This document shows positions 1-10,592 of a stretch of 64,000 bases of DNA, one piece after another (position 1 is the first letter of the stretch; each line of letters begins with the position of its first letter). This DNA is from Mycoplasmopsis gallopavonis (GTDB taxonomy: Bacteria > Bacillota_I > Bacilli_A > Mycoplasmatales > Metamycoplasmataceae). Location of the stretch: contig NZ_LR215032.1 of NCBI RefSeq assembly GCF_900660635.1, positions 62,001-126,000 on the forward strand. Reading direction: 5' to 3'. Below the pieces are notes generated by a model. The model searched no databases. It was not told the DNA's origin and saw only the letters and a program-made list of their open reading frames with translations. The translations under genes and the position numbers were made by a program.

Positions 1-449
1 TGGTACTTTATTTTTCTGGATTTATTTTTAGGAGCAAAATTATTTCTTTTATGTTTGGATATTGTTTGTCTACAAAGATACAACAAAATAGCAAGTTTAT
101 ACGAAGCCATATTAATATTTGATGCCTCTTGAACTTTCTCTGTTTTAAATTTATCTTTTGTAATTTCTCTATATCTTTTTGCAATTTCAATTAAATCTTC
201 TCGTGTAAAAATGTCTCAATTTATATCTTGTTCTTTCACTTTTCTTGACCTACCGGTTCCAGGCTTTCTTGGTTTTTTATTCATATTAAAATTATAATGT
301 TTTAATATTCTTCGTAATCTCGCTTTCACATATTTATCTTTTGCTTTTGCACCATATTTATACATCAGTTCAATCGCATCCTTTTTACCTAATTGAAAAA
401 ATGTATTATAAATTTCTTTTTCTTGTTCTTCTGTAAAATGTTTTCCCAT
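1..449 (-). CDS. IS3-family transposase, type A (N-terminal part)
   Basis: N-terminal 149 codons of the type A transposase, beginning with an ATG behind an AAGGAG ribosome site and starting MGKHFTEEQEK. Compared with the full copy at 9392-10573 (393 residues), only the helix-turn-helix part and the region before the DDE domain are inside the window. An in-frame TGA is read as Trp, as elsewhere here. No internal break is seen, so the copy may be intact beyond the edge. Confidence 0.88.
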
Positions 450-516
450 TTTTTCTCCTTTAAAAATATAAAAAATTAACATTCGAAGGAATGTTAATTT
501 TTATTGTCCTAGTTTA
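1..516 (-). mobile_element. IS3-family element, type A, copy 1 (cut by the window edge)
   Basis: The transposase-start half of a 1268 bp element that recurs at 9325, 43237 and 59337. The terminal inverted repeat TAAACTAGGACA is seen in reverse complement, ending at 516. An imperfect hairpin (arms ATTAACATTC and GAATGTTAAT) lies just inside the end, before the transposase start. The rest lies left of position 1. Right-hand flanking bases begin at 517; the target duplication cannot be checked here. Confidence 0.9.
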
Positions 517-530
517 TTTTTGTTGCTTTT

Positions 531-1835
531 TTAATCTAATTCAACTTTTCCTGTATAAAGGTTGTAATAATGTTCTTTTAATTCTAAAAGCTGTTTATGT
601 GTACCTTGCTCGATGATTTTTCCTTGATCTAAAACAACGATTAAATCACAGTTTTTAATTGTGCTTAAACGGTGAGCAATAACAAAAGCAGTTTTACCAA
701 CTAAAAGTTGTGTTAATGCATTTTGAATTTTTCGTTCTGTTTCAGTATCAATTGTACTTGTAGCTTCATCCAAAATTAGAACTAATGGGTTTAAAATTGT
801 GGTACGAGCAATTGAAAGAAGTTGTTTTTGTCCTTGAGAAAGATTTTCTCCAGCATTAACTAACTGAGTTTTATAACCTTCTTGCATAGCTTCGATAAAT
901 TCATTTGCATTAGCAAGTTGTGCAGCATTAATTAAGGCTTCATTTTCATATTCTTGTAAAGCATAAGTAATATTTTCCTCAATTGTTTTACTAAATAGCG
1001 AAGTATCTTGTAAAACAAGTCCATAAGCTCTTCTTAAATCATCTTTTTTAATATCTTTAATATTAATTTGATCAAAATAAATTGATCCTTCAGTAACTTC
1101 ATAAAAACGATTTAGTAAGTTTGCGATAGTTGTTTTTCCTGCACCTGTTGCTCCAACTAAAGCTACTTTTTGACCTGGTTGAACATTTAAGCTAAAATCA
1201 TCAATAATAAGCTTATCCTTAGTGTAACCGAATGACACATTTTCGAATTTAATATGTCCGACAGCAGGTTTATAAATAAAGTCCATACCTTCTGGGATTT
1301 TTCATCAATATTTATTTGTTAATTCTTGTGCAATTTGAGACGGAACTTCTTCAAGAGTGATTAATCGAATTTTTCCATAATCAACCTCTGGTTCAAAGTC
1401 AAGTACTTCAAAAACTCTTCTTGCTCCTGCTAATCCACTATTTAGAGCATTAAGTTGTTGTGCAACAGTTCCAATTGGTTGTGAAAAACTTCTTGCATAT
1501 AATAAGAATGAAATTAAAACTCCAACATTGATATTAATTGCGTTCATAAAACTTTGATTATTTGAAGTTAAAATCATTCCGCCAATAAATGCCATAACTA
1601 TAAAATTGATAGTTCCCATATTAGACATAATTGGCATAATTAAATTTGTAACAACTTTTGATTTAAAATCATTTTTAAATAATTCGTCATTTTTCTTTTT
1701 AAAATCAGCAATTGCTTCTTGTTGATGATTAAATACTTTTACAACTTTAATTCCATCAATCATTTCGTTGATATAACCATTTAATTTTCCAAGTGATGCT
1801 TGACGATAGTTGAAATATTTACCGGAACTTTTAAT
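531..1835 (-). pseudogene. ABC exporter half-transporter, 3' part (split by IS1634)
   Basis: The C-terminal two thirds of an ABC multidrug/lipid-type exporter subunit: the last transmembrane helices followed by a complete nucleotide-binding domain. Visible motifs are Walker A GATGAGKTT, signature LSQGQ, Walker B LILDEATSTID with the catalytic Glu, and switch His in AHR. It belongs with the fragment at 3702-4418; removing the insertion and one 108 bp duplicate restores a single 637-residue frame. TGA at 1305-1307 is Trp, not a stop. This is the canonical catalytic partner of the intact subunit at 4411-6177, so the exporter pair is probably dead. A short N-terminally truncated product could still be made, but has no evident start signal. 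Confidence 0.88.
1728..1835. repeat. 108 bp target duplication, left copy
   Basis: A perfect 108 bp direct repeat of 3702-3809, directly abutting both ends of the IS1634-type element. It is part of the ABC transporter coding sequence. Long, variable target duplications are a known hallmark of IS1634. Confidence 0.96.
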
Positions 1836-3701
1836 CCTGCGTTTCCAAGTTGTAATGAAGAAAAAAACGAATACACCTACAAATAAGGCGTATTCGTTTT
1901 TTGTACTTTTAAATTACAATGATAGACCATCCACTGCATATTGAAAATCACTATATATTTTGTTTAATTCCTTATGTTCTGGGTCTAAATTATTCTTGAT
2001 TTCACTTACAACTTTACCATTCACAGTCTTTGTTGTGATTGTTATAAGTTTCAATGCATCTATAAACATATTCATTGTGAGTTTTTGGATCTCTCCATTA
2101 TCTTTATAAAATTTCTTTAATTTATAAATGCAATATTTCAAAACAATTAGAGATAAAAAGCATAAAAATACATGAGATTGAATATGCTCGTCTTTATAAA
2201 CGTACATCGGCCTAACTTCGATTGCTGATTTTAAGGTTCTGAAACCTTCTTCCACTTTTCATTGTCCCTTATATATTTCATTCGCTTCTTTTGAATCTAT
2301 GTTTGTTATGTTGGTTTCAATCATATAAAAGCCATCTTCATTAGCTACTTTTTTAATTTTTTCGATATTTAATCTTCCGACTGTTTTACCATCTACATCC
2401 ATATACTTTTTCTTATATTCAGGAACCAAAGCACTTAATGGCAATTCACCGTTAATAGACTTTTTCTCCAATTTATTAATAAGATTTTGTCTTTTTATTT
2501 TGTCTAAAGTTTGTTTTGAAGGGCTAAAATAGACAAATTGTTTTCTAAAAGTATCGCTATATCTTTTTTTATTTTTGTTTTTAGCTCAAACAGATTGGAC
2601 GAATCTAGATTTAGTAAAATAATCATTTTCTTGAACAAACCCTTGATCATTTACTATAAATGCTTTATCTTCTTTTCCAAGAATATCAATACGTTTCTGT
2701 ACTATATATTTATATCCTTTTTGTTCTAAATATCTTAAATTTGCATTTTGACTAATACCTTTATCAGCAACTATTATTGTGTCTTTTGTTTTGTAAATTC
2801 TTTGCATTTCAATTAAAAATTTCACAAGAGTTTTAGAATCTCCAGTATTTCCTTCGAAGACTTTATAGTGAAAAGGAATACCATTATTATCAACTGCCAT
2901 AGCCACAACAATTTGATCTTCATCATGCTTTCCATCTTTAGAAAAACCTCTTTGTCTCAAACCATCTCTTGAAAAACTTTGAAAATAAACAGTTGTATTA
3001 TCAAAATGCATTAATTTTGTGTTTCTAGTTGTCAATTCTTGCATTTTGTTATAAATATTGACTAAAATTGTATTTTTATATTCTAAAAAAGTATCAAAAT
3101 AGTTATAAATTGAAGATTTTTTTACATCTATCTTATGTAAAAAATCATTTTTGTTTTTGTATTGACAAATATAACTTCTTGGTTGAATTATTCTTGTTGC
3201 AACAATAAATTCTAATACTTCTTCTAAAGATTTGTGTTTAGTTTTAGGTAATCCTTTAAATAAATCTAGTTCTTTAATTACTTTATAAATAAGTTCAATA
3301 CCAACGTTTTTTACATTTGTTTCGACAGATGTTGGGTTAAGTAATTGGAAAAATTTGGTTTTAACTTCAATTTTATCTTCTCCAACAGGAACCAATCTAG
3401 CAATTGGTTTTAAATCATCGATGTTTTGCAGAGAATATTTTTCTTTAATTTCTTCTCAATAACCTAATCCAACTAAATTCCCAATCCCTTTACCGTATCC
3501 TTTTGATATTCCTAATGCAATGTAAATCCCTTTTGGGTTTTTTCTTTTATACAAAATGTAGTTGCTCATATTTATATTATACATTATTATCATTGTAATC
3601 ATTGTAAAAAATTAAAATAATTAAAAATTGTACTTATATACTATGTATATAAGTAATAAGGTAAAAGGTATAAAAAAGAGCTTCCAACTTGGAAACTCAG
3701 G
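1836..3701 (-). mobile_element. IS1634-type insertion sequence, copy 1 (1866 bp)
   Basis: An element bounded by CCTGCGTTTCCAAGTTG on the left and the reverse complement of CCTGAGTTTCCAAGTTG on the right, flanked by a perfect 108 bp duplication. It carries a single 551-residue transposase on the minus strand. A strong hairpin with arms AAAAAACGAATAC lies just after the transposase stop. Sequence and length match the copy at 57093-58958. It interrupts an ABC exporter gene. Confidence 0.95.
1914..3569 (-). CDS. IS1634-family (IS4 superfamily) DDE transposase
   Basis: 551 residues in one frame with UGA read as Trp. The DDE acidic residues are recognisable: Asp190 in HFDNTTVYF, Asp269 in IVADKGISQNANL, and a Glu near residue 440 in KVEEGFRTLKS, the pattern typical of IS1634 and its relatives. 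The enzyme would cut and rejoin element ends, leaving the long direct repeats seen here. There is no Shine-Dalgarno sequence; a TATAAT box lies about eight bases before the ATG, so the mRNA may be leaderless. The reading frame is intact, so the copy may be active. Confidence 0.92.
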
Positions 3702-3809
3702 ATTAAATACTTTTACAACTTTAATTCCATCAATCATTTCGTTGATATAACCATTTAATTTTCCAAGTGATGCTTGACGATAGTTGAAATATTTACCGGA
3801 ACTTTTAAT
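3702..3809. repeat. 108 bp target duplication, right copy
   Basis: Identical to 1728-1835; begins directly after the right IS1634 terminus. Both copies stay in the ABC transporter reading frame. Confidence 0.96.
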
Positions 3810-4418
3810 AAAATATCCTGATAAACCAAATATGATGAAAACTAATGGAAGCATAATGATTGTTAAAAATCAACTTAAAATGATCATGAAAGTTAATGAA
3901 AATAAAATACTAAAAATAGCATTCATGATTTGCGGAATACTTTGAGAAAGCAGTTCTCTAAGAGTATCAATATCATTTGTAAAACGAGAAATAACATCAC
4001 CATTTTGACGTGCATCAAAGTAACCAATTGGTAAGCTTTGCATGTGCTCATAAAGATTATCACGCATTTTTTTGATTGTTTGATGCGTAATTCTAGTAAT
4101 GATTTGACCAGATAAATAATTTGAAAAAATCGCTAATCCATAGAATAGACCAATTAGGGAAATTGCAAGAGTAAACCCTTTTCAATCAAAACTTGGATTT
4201 GGAGAATTAACTGCAATTTGTGTTAAAAATGGTACTAAGTATTTGTTAATCAAAATTGTTCCGAAGAAATAATTAGAATATGCAAAAACAAAATTGTAAA
4301 GAATAATTAAAAAGAAAATAATTGAATATTTAACTTTATTTTCTTTTCAAACGAATTTAAATAATCTTTTAAAAGATGTTTTATCTAAAGAATTTTTCTT
4401 TTTGAGAGTTTTAGTCAT
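3702..4418 (-). pseudogene. ABC exporter half-transporter, 5' part (split by IS1634)
   Basis: N-terminal half of the exporter whose 3' part is at 531-1835. It encodes a cytoplasmic start (MTKTLKKKNSLDKTSFKRLF), then several membrane helices and the ABC transmembrane type-1 coupling region (YFDARQNGDVISRFTNDID). The frame runs past the duplication into the IS and stops at 3621 after about 25 foreign residues. Its ATG overlaps the end of the upstream exporter gene by eight bases, so the two were translationally coupled partners of one heterodimer. No nucleotide-binding domain remains on this fragment. Confidence 0.88.
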
Positions 4419-6177
4419 TTTGCTCCTTAGATTGCTCTTGATATAAATGTTTATAAAATTCATTTGTTTTTAAAAGATTTTTGTGAGTATCAAAGGCTTG
4501 AACTTGACCTGATTGCATTACGATAATTTTGTCTGCGTTTTGAATTGAACTAATTCTTTGAGCAATAATAATTTTAGTTGTGTTTTTAAATTTGTTGTTG
4601 AATGTATCACGAATTTTACGATCTGTTTGATTATCAACAGCACTTGTTGAATCATCCAAAATTAAAATTTTAGGTTTTTTAATTAAAGCTCTCGCAATAC
4701 AAAGACGTTGTTTTTGTCCACCACTAAAATTAGCACCTTTTTCTTCGACCAAAGTATCTAAACCTTGTTTTGCGAAAATAAAATCATACGCACTAGCATC
4801 TTTTAATGCTTCTTCGATTTCAAGATCGGTTGCATCTTCTTTACCTCATTTTATGTTTTCACGAATTGTTCCGTTAAATAAAGTATTTTTTTGTAGAACA
4901 ATTGCTACAGAATCTCTTAAAGTAAAAAGATCATAATCACGAACATCTTTATTATCAATTAAAATTTGACCATTTGTAACATCATATAATCTTGGGATTA
5001 AATTAACAAAACTAGATTTTCCACTTCCTGTTGAACCGATTAATCCGATTGTTTCTCCGGGGTTAATAGTTAAATTAATATTTTTAAGTGTGCGTTTTTT
5101 ATTAGTATGGTATTTAAAATCAACATCTTTAAACTCAATTTTACCTTCATTAACTAAGTAAATTGGTTTATTTGGATTTTGAATATTTGAAACTGTTTTT
5201 AAAACTTCTGTAATTCTTTTTGCAGAAGCTTTTGAAATTGTTAAAGTAATTAAAACCATTGATGCAATCATTAATGACATTAAAACTTGGAACATGTAAC
5301 TAATAAATGAAGTTAATATTCCAATTGAAATTTCACCTTGATTTTTTGTTTTAACAATCACATTAATACTAATTAACATGATGAAAAATAAAGAAATAAA
5401 GATTGTTCCGACCATAACGGGTGAATTAAGAGCAACAAGTTTTTCAGCTCTAATTGCTAATTTTTTAACTCTTTCACTTGTAGCTTTAAATTCTTGCAAT
5501 TCTTGTTTCTCGGTAACAAAAGTTTTAATTGTTTTAATACCTGCAATATTTTCTTTAATTTTGTTATTGATTAAATCATTACCTAAAAGCATTTTATTAA
5601 AACGAGGAAATGCGATTATGATAATTGTCATCAAAATAATAGTTAATCCTATTAATATCACAACTAAAATTCAAGCTAATTTAGGACTTGTAATAAAGGC
5701 CATAATAATTGCACCAACCATTAAAAATGGGTTACGAATTAAAGCACGAATTACCATCATATATGAATTTTGAATATTAGTAATATCGTTTGTTAATCTT
5801 GAAATCAATGTTCCAGATGAAAATTGATCATAATTTTCAAATGAAAATCCTTGAATTTTTTGAAATAATCTTAATCTTAAATTTTTAGCTAGACCAGCAG
5901 ATGCTTTTGATGCAAAATACCCACTTGCCATCCCACTTAAAAGTGAAAGCATTGCTAAACCAAAAAGAATTCCTGAATAAACTCAAATATAATGTGAGCT
6001 TTGTTTTGAAACTCCTTCACGAATTCCTTTGTCTAATAAATCCTGAGTAAATCTAGGAATAAAAATTATACAAATAACTTCGACGATAACAAATAAAATT
6101 GATAACAACGATGCAATTCGGTAGTTCCGAGTTTGCGAAAAAATTGTTGTATCTTTAAGTTTTTGAGAATTACGCAA
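4411..6177 (-). CDS. ABC exporter subunit with degenerate ATPase site
   Basis: 588-residue half-transporter: six-helix exporter domain (roughly residues 20-310) followed by an ATPase domain. Walker A is IGSTGSGKSS (about residue 380) and the signature is FSGGQ. Walker B reads ILILDDSTSAVD, with Asp where the catalytic Glu belongs, and the switch His is Gln (AQRISS). These two changes mark the non-catalytic half of heterodimeric exporters such as BmrC/LmrC/TM287. Its canonical partner is the next gene, which an IS has destroyed, so this subunit probably lacks a working mate. The start chosen is TTG at 6175-6177, five bases after AAGGAGGT; an in-frame ATT precedes it. Three TGA codons are read as Trp. 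Substrate unknown. Confidence 0.88.
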
Positions 6178-6310
6178 AATACCTCCTTAAATTGTTTTTA
6201 GAATTATAAAATATTTTATTTATTGAAAGTTTATTTTTTAAATATTTTTAAACCATAGATTGGAAACTATTCCTCTTTTCAAAAATACAAAAAAACAAAA
6301 GACTGGTTAA

Positions 6311-7634
6311 TAAACTGGGACACGAAAAGTGGACAAAAAGTTTAATTTACTAAAACACCTCAACACTCTTGAGGTGTTTTTCAATTTAATACTGATTGAA
6401 TTCTTTCGTTGTTGTATCAAAACACAAAATCATCAATCAGTGATTTTAATTCATTAAAAGTTATTTTTGTAATATCGATTAATTTTAAACATTCTGATTT
6501 TAAAATTGAAAAGAAATATTCTGCTTCTCTATTATCTAAAGAATTTCCTACTCTACCCATTGATACAACACCATTGTTTTTCTGAATTAAATCTACATAA
6601 GTTTTTGAAGAATATTGGAAACCATGATCAGAATGAGCTATTCATTTTTTATCCATTTTGATTTTAGACATATGTTCCATTACTAGTTCTAAATCATTTC
6701 TTTTTGAAAGATTATAATTAACAACAAATTTGCTTTTGTGATCAATCGCAACAGATAAAAATACAAAATTGTTTAAGCAATCTTTTGGTGCAGAAATATA
6801 AGTAACATCAGTGGCAATTATTTGGTTTGTCTCTCCGTGATAATCACGATTAACAAGATCTATAAATTTTACGTTTGTGTTCTTTTGTTCTCTATCTATT
6901 TTCTTTCTTCTGATTAAACAAAATAAGTTTAATCTTCTCATCGCTCTACCAATAGTCCTATAATTTAGATCTATTTGGAATTTTGTTCTAATATAACTTT
7001 CCAATCTTTTTCTACCAAACAAACCCTTATTTTTCTTAAATGACTTAATTATTAATTCATCATATTTAGTATTTACAGATTTTTTTCTTGTTTGCTGCTC
7101 TTTAGTTTTTAGATTGTGAATTGTTGACTTAGATTTATTAAAGCATAGGCCCAATTTTCTTGTAGAAAGTGAAGATTTCTTAATTTTAGAAATATCAACT
7201 TCAATATTATTTCTATCAAAAGAGTCTTTATAAATTTCTAAAATTTCAATCAATTGTTCCTTAGGCATTTTTTCTCATTCCTTTTTTACAATTTCAATAG
7301 GAGTAATTTTTTGCCTTTTTGGTCTACCTGACCCTTTACCTTTTTTAGATGATTTACCTGTTTGCGATTCTATATTTATCATTCCTAAATTATATCTGTT
7401 ATACTTGAAGACAAAATATTTTTTAGCCTCATTGAATTTTCTATCAAAAAAACTAAAACCTCTGATTGAATAATATTTAAGTTCAAAATCATTTTTTGAT
7501 ATCAAATTATTTTTGTAATCTTCATAACTACCGAATAGTTCTAATCATTCATGTGCCTTTAATTGTCTCATAATACCTCCTAAATATATAAAAACACGAA
7601 ATATGGTTGTGTCCATATTTCGTGTCCTAGTTTA
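6311..7634 (-). mobile_element. IS3-family element, type B, copy 1 (1324 bp)
   Basis: Terminal inverted repeats TAAACTGGGACACGAAA (left) and TAAACTAGGACACGAAA (right, reverse complement), flanked by a 3 bp duplication TAA (6308-6310 and 7635-7637). Near-identical to the copy at 46526-47849. Hairpins lie just inside both ends: CACGAAATATGG with its complement at the transposase-start end, and AAAACACCTCAA with its complement over the 3' end of the transposase gene. Confidence 0.95.
6342..7571 (-). CDS. IS3-family transposase, type B
   Basis: 409 residues in a single frame. IS3 elements usually need a ribosomal frameshift to join orfA and orfB; here both parts are read straight through once TGA is taken as Trp. 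The N-terminal part has a helix-turn-helix-like region and a basic patch (KGSGRPKRQK). The integrase-like DDE domain shows ATDVTYI, AHSDHGFQYSS (Asp315) and NREAEYFFSILKSE (Glu351), i.e. D-35-E. The ATG follows AGGAGG by five bases. No disruption seen. Confidence 0.93.
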
Positions 7635-7659
7635 TAATTCTAGTCTTTTGTTTTAAGAA

Positions 7660-8094
7660 TTATTTATGGTATGTAATATTGTTTTTAATTGTTAAACCAC
7701 GGTAAATTTGTTCAATTAGCATAATTCTAAAGAGCTGATGTGGAAAGGTCATTTTCGAAAAATTAATTTTATTCGGAAAGAATGATTCATCTACTCCATT
7801 TGACCCACCAATAACAAAGGTAATATTATCAACATCGACATAAATGTCTTTAAATTCTTCAGATGAAAGTTGCTTTCCTCGAAGCGAAAGATAAAAAACT
7901 TGTGAATTTTTTGGAATTTTTGCAAGAATCATTTCTGTTTCTTTTTTAATTTTCAAATTAATGTTATCAATTTTTTGTTCTTTAATTTCAATCAAGTTAA
8001 TTTTTGCGAAGAAACTAATTTTCTTAGCATAATCATCATAAAGAACTTGATATTCTTTCGAAAGCGAACCTACTGCAATTAAATTAATTTTCAT
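7660..8094 (-). CDS. rlmH: 23S rRNA (pseudouridine1915-N3)-methyltransferase RlmH
   Basis: 144 residues, the normal length of this SPOUT-class enzyme, which methylates pseudouridine 1915 in helix 69 of 23S rRNA using S-adenosylmethionine. Family features are the start MKINLIAVG, the central SLRGKQLSSEEF, the SAM-binding knot FVIGGSNGVDE and the C-terminal HQLFRIMLIEQIYRG...YHK. The ATG overlaps the mnmG stop by one base (TAATG), indicating translational coupling. The gene therefore lies downstream of an mnmG gene broken by an IS, and its expression may depend on a promoter inside mnmG or on read-through. Its terminator carries another IS in the loop. Confidence 0.96.
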   Translation of the reverse strand: MKINLIAVGSLSKEYQVLYDDYAKKISFFAKINLIEIKEQKIDNINLKIKKETEMILAKIPKNSQVFYLSLRGKQLSSEEFKDIYVDVDNITFVIGGSNGVDESFFPNKINFSKMTFPHQLFRIMLIEQIYRGLTIKNNITYHK

Positions 8095-9324
8095 TATTTT
8101 TTCTTATTTTTAGTTTCGATATGAAACATCAACATTTGAATATCAGCTGGATTAATTCCACTAATTCTTGAAGCTTGTCCGATTGTTAAAGGAGCAACTT
8201 GTTTAAGTTTTTGTTTAGCTTCCGTTGCAATATTAATAACTTCATCATAGTTAATATCACTTGGAATTTTAAAATAGTCTAAACGTGACATTTTTTGAGC
8301 TTGTGTTTCTTGTTTTTTAATATAACCTTCTAAACGCACCATAATTGTTAGTTCATTTTTAAAAGGAAAATCTCCAAGAACATCACTTGCAGAAACTTCA
8401 GGGCGAGCAATCACTTTTAATAAGCTAACGCCATTTTCAATTCCGTATTTTTGAGCAAGTTCGCTCTTTGATGATAAAAATTGTGTTGAAAGTTCTTGGA
8501 TTTTTTCTTCAATCATTTTATATTTATCGATAACTTTTTGATAATCTGAATCAGAAATTAAACCAACTTGATGTGCATATTTGCTTAAACGCAAATCACT
8601 ATTATCGTTTCTTAATAATAAACGATATTCAGCACGTGAAGTAAGCATACGGTATGGTTCTTTTGTACCTTTAGTAACAAGATCATCAACTAAAACACCA
8701 ATATATGCGTCATTTCTATTTAAAATCAATGGTTCTTTGTTCTCTAATTTTTGTCCAGCATTAATTCCCGCAATCAATCCTTGAGCAGCAGCTTCTTCAT
8801 AACCACTAGTTCCGTTGATTTGCCCAGCTGTAAAAATATTATGAACAACTTTAGATTCTAATGACGGAGAAATTTGAAGTGGATTTAAAGCATCATATTC
8901 AATTGCGTATCCTCATTTTTGAACTCTCATATTTTCTAAACCTGGGATTGTTCTTAACATCTTATCTTGAATTTCTACCGGCATTGAAGTCGACATTCCG
9001 TTAACATAAATAATATCACCTTCAACTGTTTCGGGTTCAAAGAAGACTTGATGTCTTAGTTTATCCCTAAAACGCATAACTTTGTCTTCGATACTTGGAC
9101 AATATCTTGGTCCGATTCCTTCGATTAATCCTGAGTACATTGCTGATTTATCGATATTTTCTTCAATAATTTTGTGGGTTGCTTCATTTGTATAAGTTAA
9201 ATAACAAGAAATTTGTTCATCAAGTTTAACTCCTGAACGGTTTGAGAATGTTAAAGCACAATCTTCTAAATTTTCTTTTTCAACTTTTGAAAAATCAATA
9301 GAATCTGCAAAAACCCGAGCTGGT
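8094..9324 (-). pseudogene. mnmG: tRNA uridine-34 modification enzyme MnmG, C-terminal part
   Basis: C-terminal two thirds of MnmG (GidA), from PARVFADSIDF through the FAD-domain segment FTAGQINGTSGYEEAAAQG and the helical MnmE-binding domain ending PLTIGQASRISGINPADIQML. With MnmE the complete enzyme installs the carboxymethylaminomethyl group at U34 of several tRNAs. The 1268 bp IS at 9325-10592 splits the gene between GTP and ARV of the conserved LKTGTPARV motif; excising it restores a normal 613-residue frame. TGA codons at the expected Trp sites are not mutations. As it stands this fragment lacks the FAD-binding N-terminus and cannot function alone. Confidence 0.93.
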
Positions 9325-10592
9325 TAAACTAGGACAGAAAAAATTAACATTCCTTCGAATGTTCATTTTTTATATTTTTAAAGGAGAAAAAATGGGTAAA
9401 CATTTTACAGAAGAACAAGAAAAAGAAATTTATAATACATTTTTTCAATTAGGCAAAAAGTATGCAATTGAACTTATGTATAAATATGGTGCAAAAGCAA
9501 AAGATAAATATGTGAAAGCAAGATTACGAGGAATATTAAAACATTATAATTGTAATATGAATAAAAAACCAAGAAAGCCTGGAACCGGTAGGTCAAGAAA
9601 AGTGAAAGAACAAGATATAAATTGAGACATTTTTACACGAGAAGATTTAATTGAAATTGCAAAAAGATATAGAGAAATTACAAAAGATAAATTTAAAACA
9701 GAGAAAGTTCAAGAGGCATCAAATATTAATATGGCTTCGTATAAACTTGCTATTTTGTTGTATCTTTGTAGACAAACAATATCCAAACATAAAAGAAATA
9801 ATTTTGCTCCTAAAAATAAATCCAGAAAAATAAAGTACCAAGACTTGATTATTGATTCATTTAAACAAAATAGATCTAAATATGGTAGACAAAAATTAAA
9901 ATATTTTATCTTAAAGCACTATAAAATAGACATAAACGAAAGAACTCTAGGAAGATATATGAATGCCTTAGGTTTATTTTGCAATATCAGAAAAAGAAAA
10001 AAATTAAAAGAAGTAAAGAACACATCTATCATAAAAGAAAACATTGTGAATAGAGATTATAACGATGTATATAACAGAAATATATATGCTACTGATGTAA
10101 CATATCTCCCAGCGACAAAAGATGCGATAAACAATAATGTTTATCTTTCAGTAGTGATTAAACATAAAACTAAAGAAATAATTAGTTTTTCTCTTTCCAA
10201 ATTTAATGATTCAAAATTAATTTACAAAACATTTGAAAATGTTGATTTTGAAAAAAGTTTTATACTACATTCAGATCATTGCTCAACTTATACATCTGAT
10301 GATTTTTCTCGTTTTATTCAAAATAAAGGTGGAATAATTTCACTTTCAAAAGTGGGAAACAGTTTAGATAATAGAGTTGTGGAATATTGATTTTCAAATT
10401 TAAAAACTGAATTAATTAGAGATTTAAATATCAAAGCTATGACTTTGAGTGAACTAGAAAAAGTAATATCTAATTATGTTAATTGATACAACAAATTTAG
10501 AATTCAATCATGTCTAAATTGAAAAACCCCATACGAATATAGTATGGGGCTATCCAATTTGATAAATTGTTAATTTTTTCTGTCCTAGTTTA
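9325..10592 (+). mobile_element. IS3-family element, type A, copy 2 (1268 bp), inside mnmG
   Basis: Perfect terminal inverted repeat TAAACTAGGACA at both ends, with a 3 bp duplication GGT (9322-9324 and 10593-10595). Transcribed opposite to mnmG. Carries subterminal hairpins ATTAACATTC/GAATGTTAAT at the start and CCCCATAC/GTATGGGG at the finish. Confidence 0.96.
9392..10573 (+). CDS. IS3-family transposase, type A
   Basis: 393 residues in one frame with several UGA-encoded Trp. The N-terminal third is a helix-turn-helix region (FTEEQEKEIYNTFFQLGKK) plus a basic linker (KKPRKPGTGRSRK). The DDE domain has Asp235 in YATDVTYLP, Asp295 in HSDHCSTYTSD and Glu331 in RVVEYWFSNLKTE, spaced D-35-E as in the IS3/IS150 group. 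The ATG follows AAGGAG by five bases. As in types B and C, the orfA and orfB parts are fused, so no programmed frameshift is needed. IS1138 of M. pulmonis is a possible relative, not verified. Intact. Confidence 0.93.

Larger units (their letters stand above)
6292..7654 (-). terminator. rlmH terminator hairpin, split by an IS in its loop
   Basis: The arm AAAACAAAAGACTGG at 6292-6306 pairs with CTAGTCTTTTGTTTT at 7640-7654 (15 pairs, one G-U). Without the 1324 bp IS and one TAA duplicate this is a compact Rho-independent terminator just after the rlmH stop, followed on the minus strand by a T-rich run. The IS occupies exactly the loop. Confidence 0.85.

Noticed and set aside
2538-2729. Small plus-strand frame repeated in each IS1634 copy (also near 58065 and 61177)
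   Set aside because: It is antisense to the transposase and recurs only because the IS recurs.
4411-6177. Apparent chain of broken short frames in ABC, ulaA, rnj, thrS and other genes
   Set aside because: Every break in these genes is a TGA at a site where Trp fits the family; frames are continuous under the UGA=Trp code, so they are not pseudogenes.
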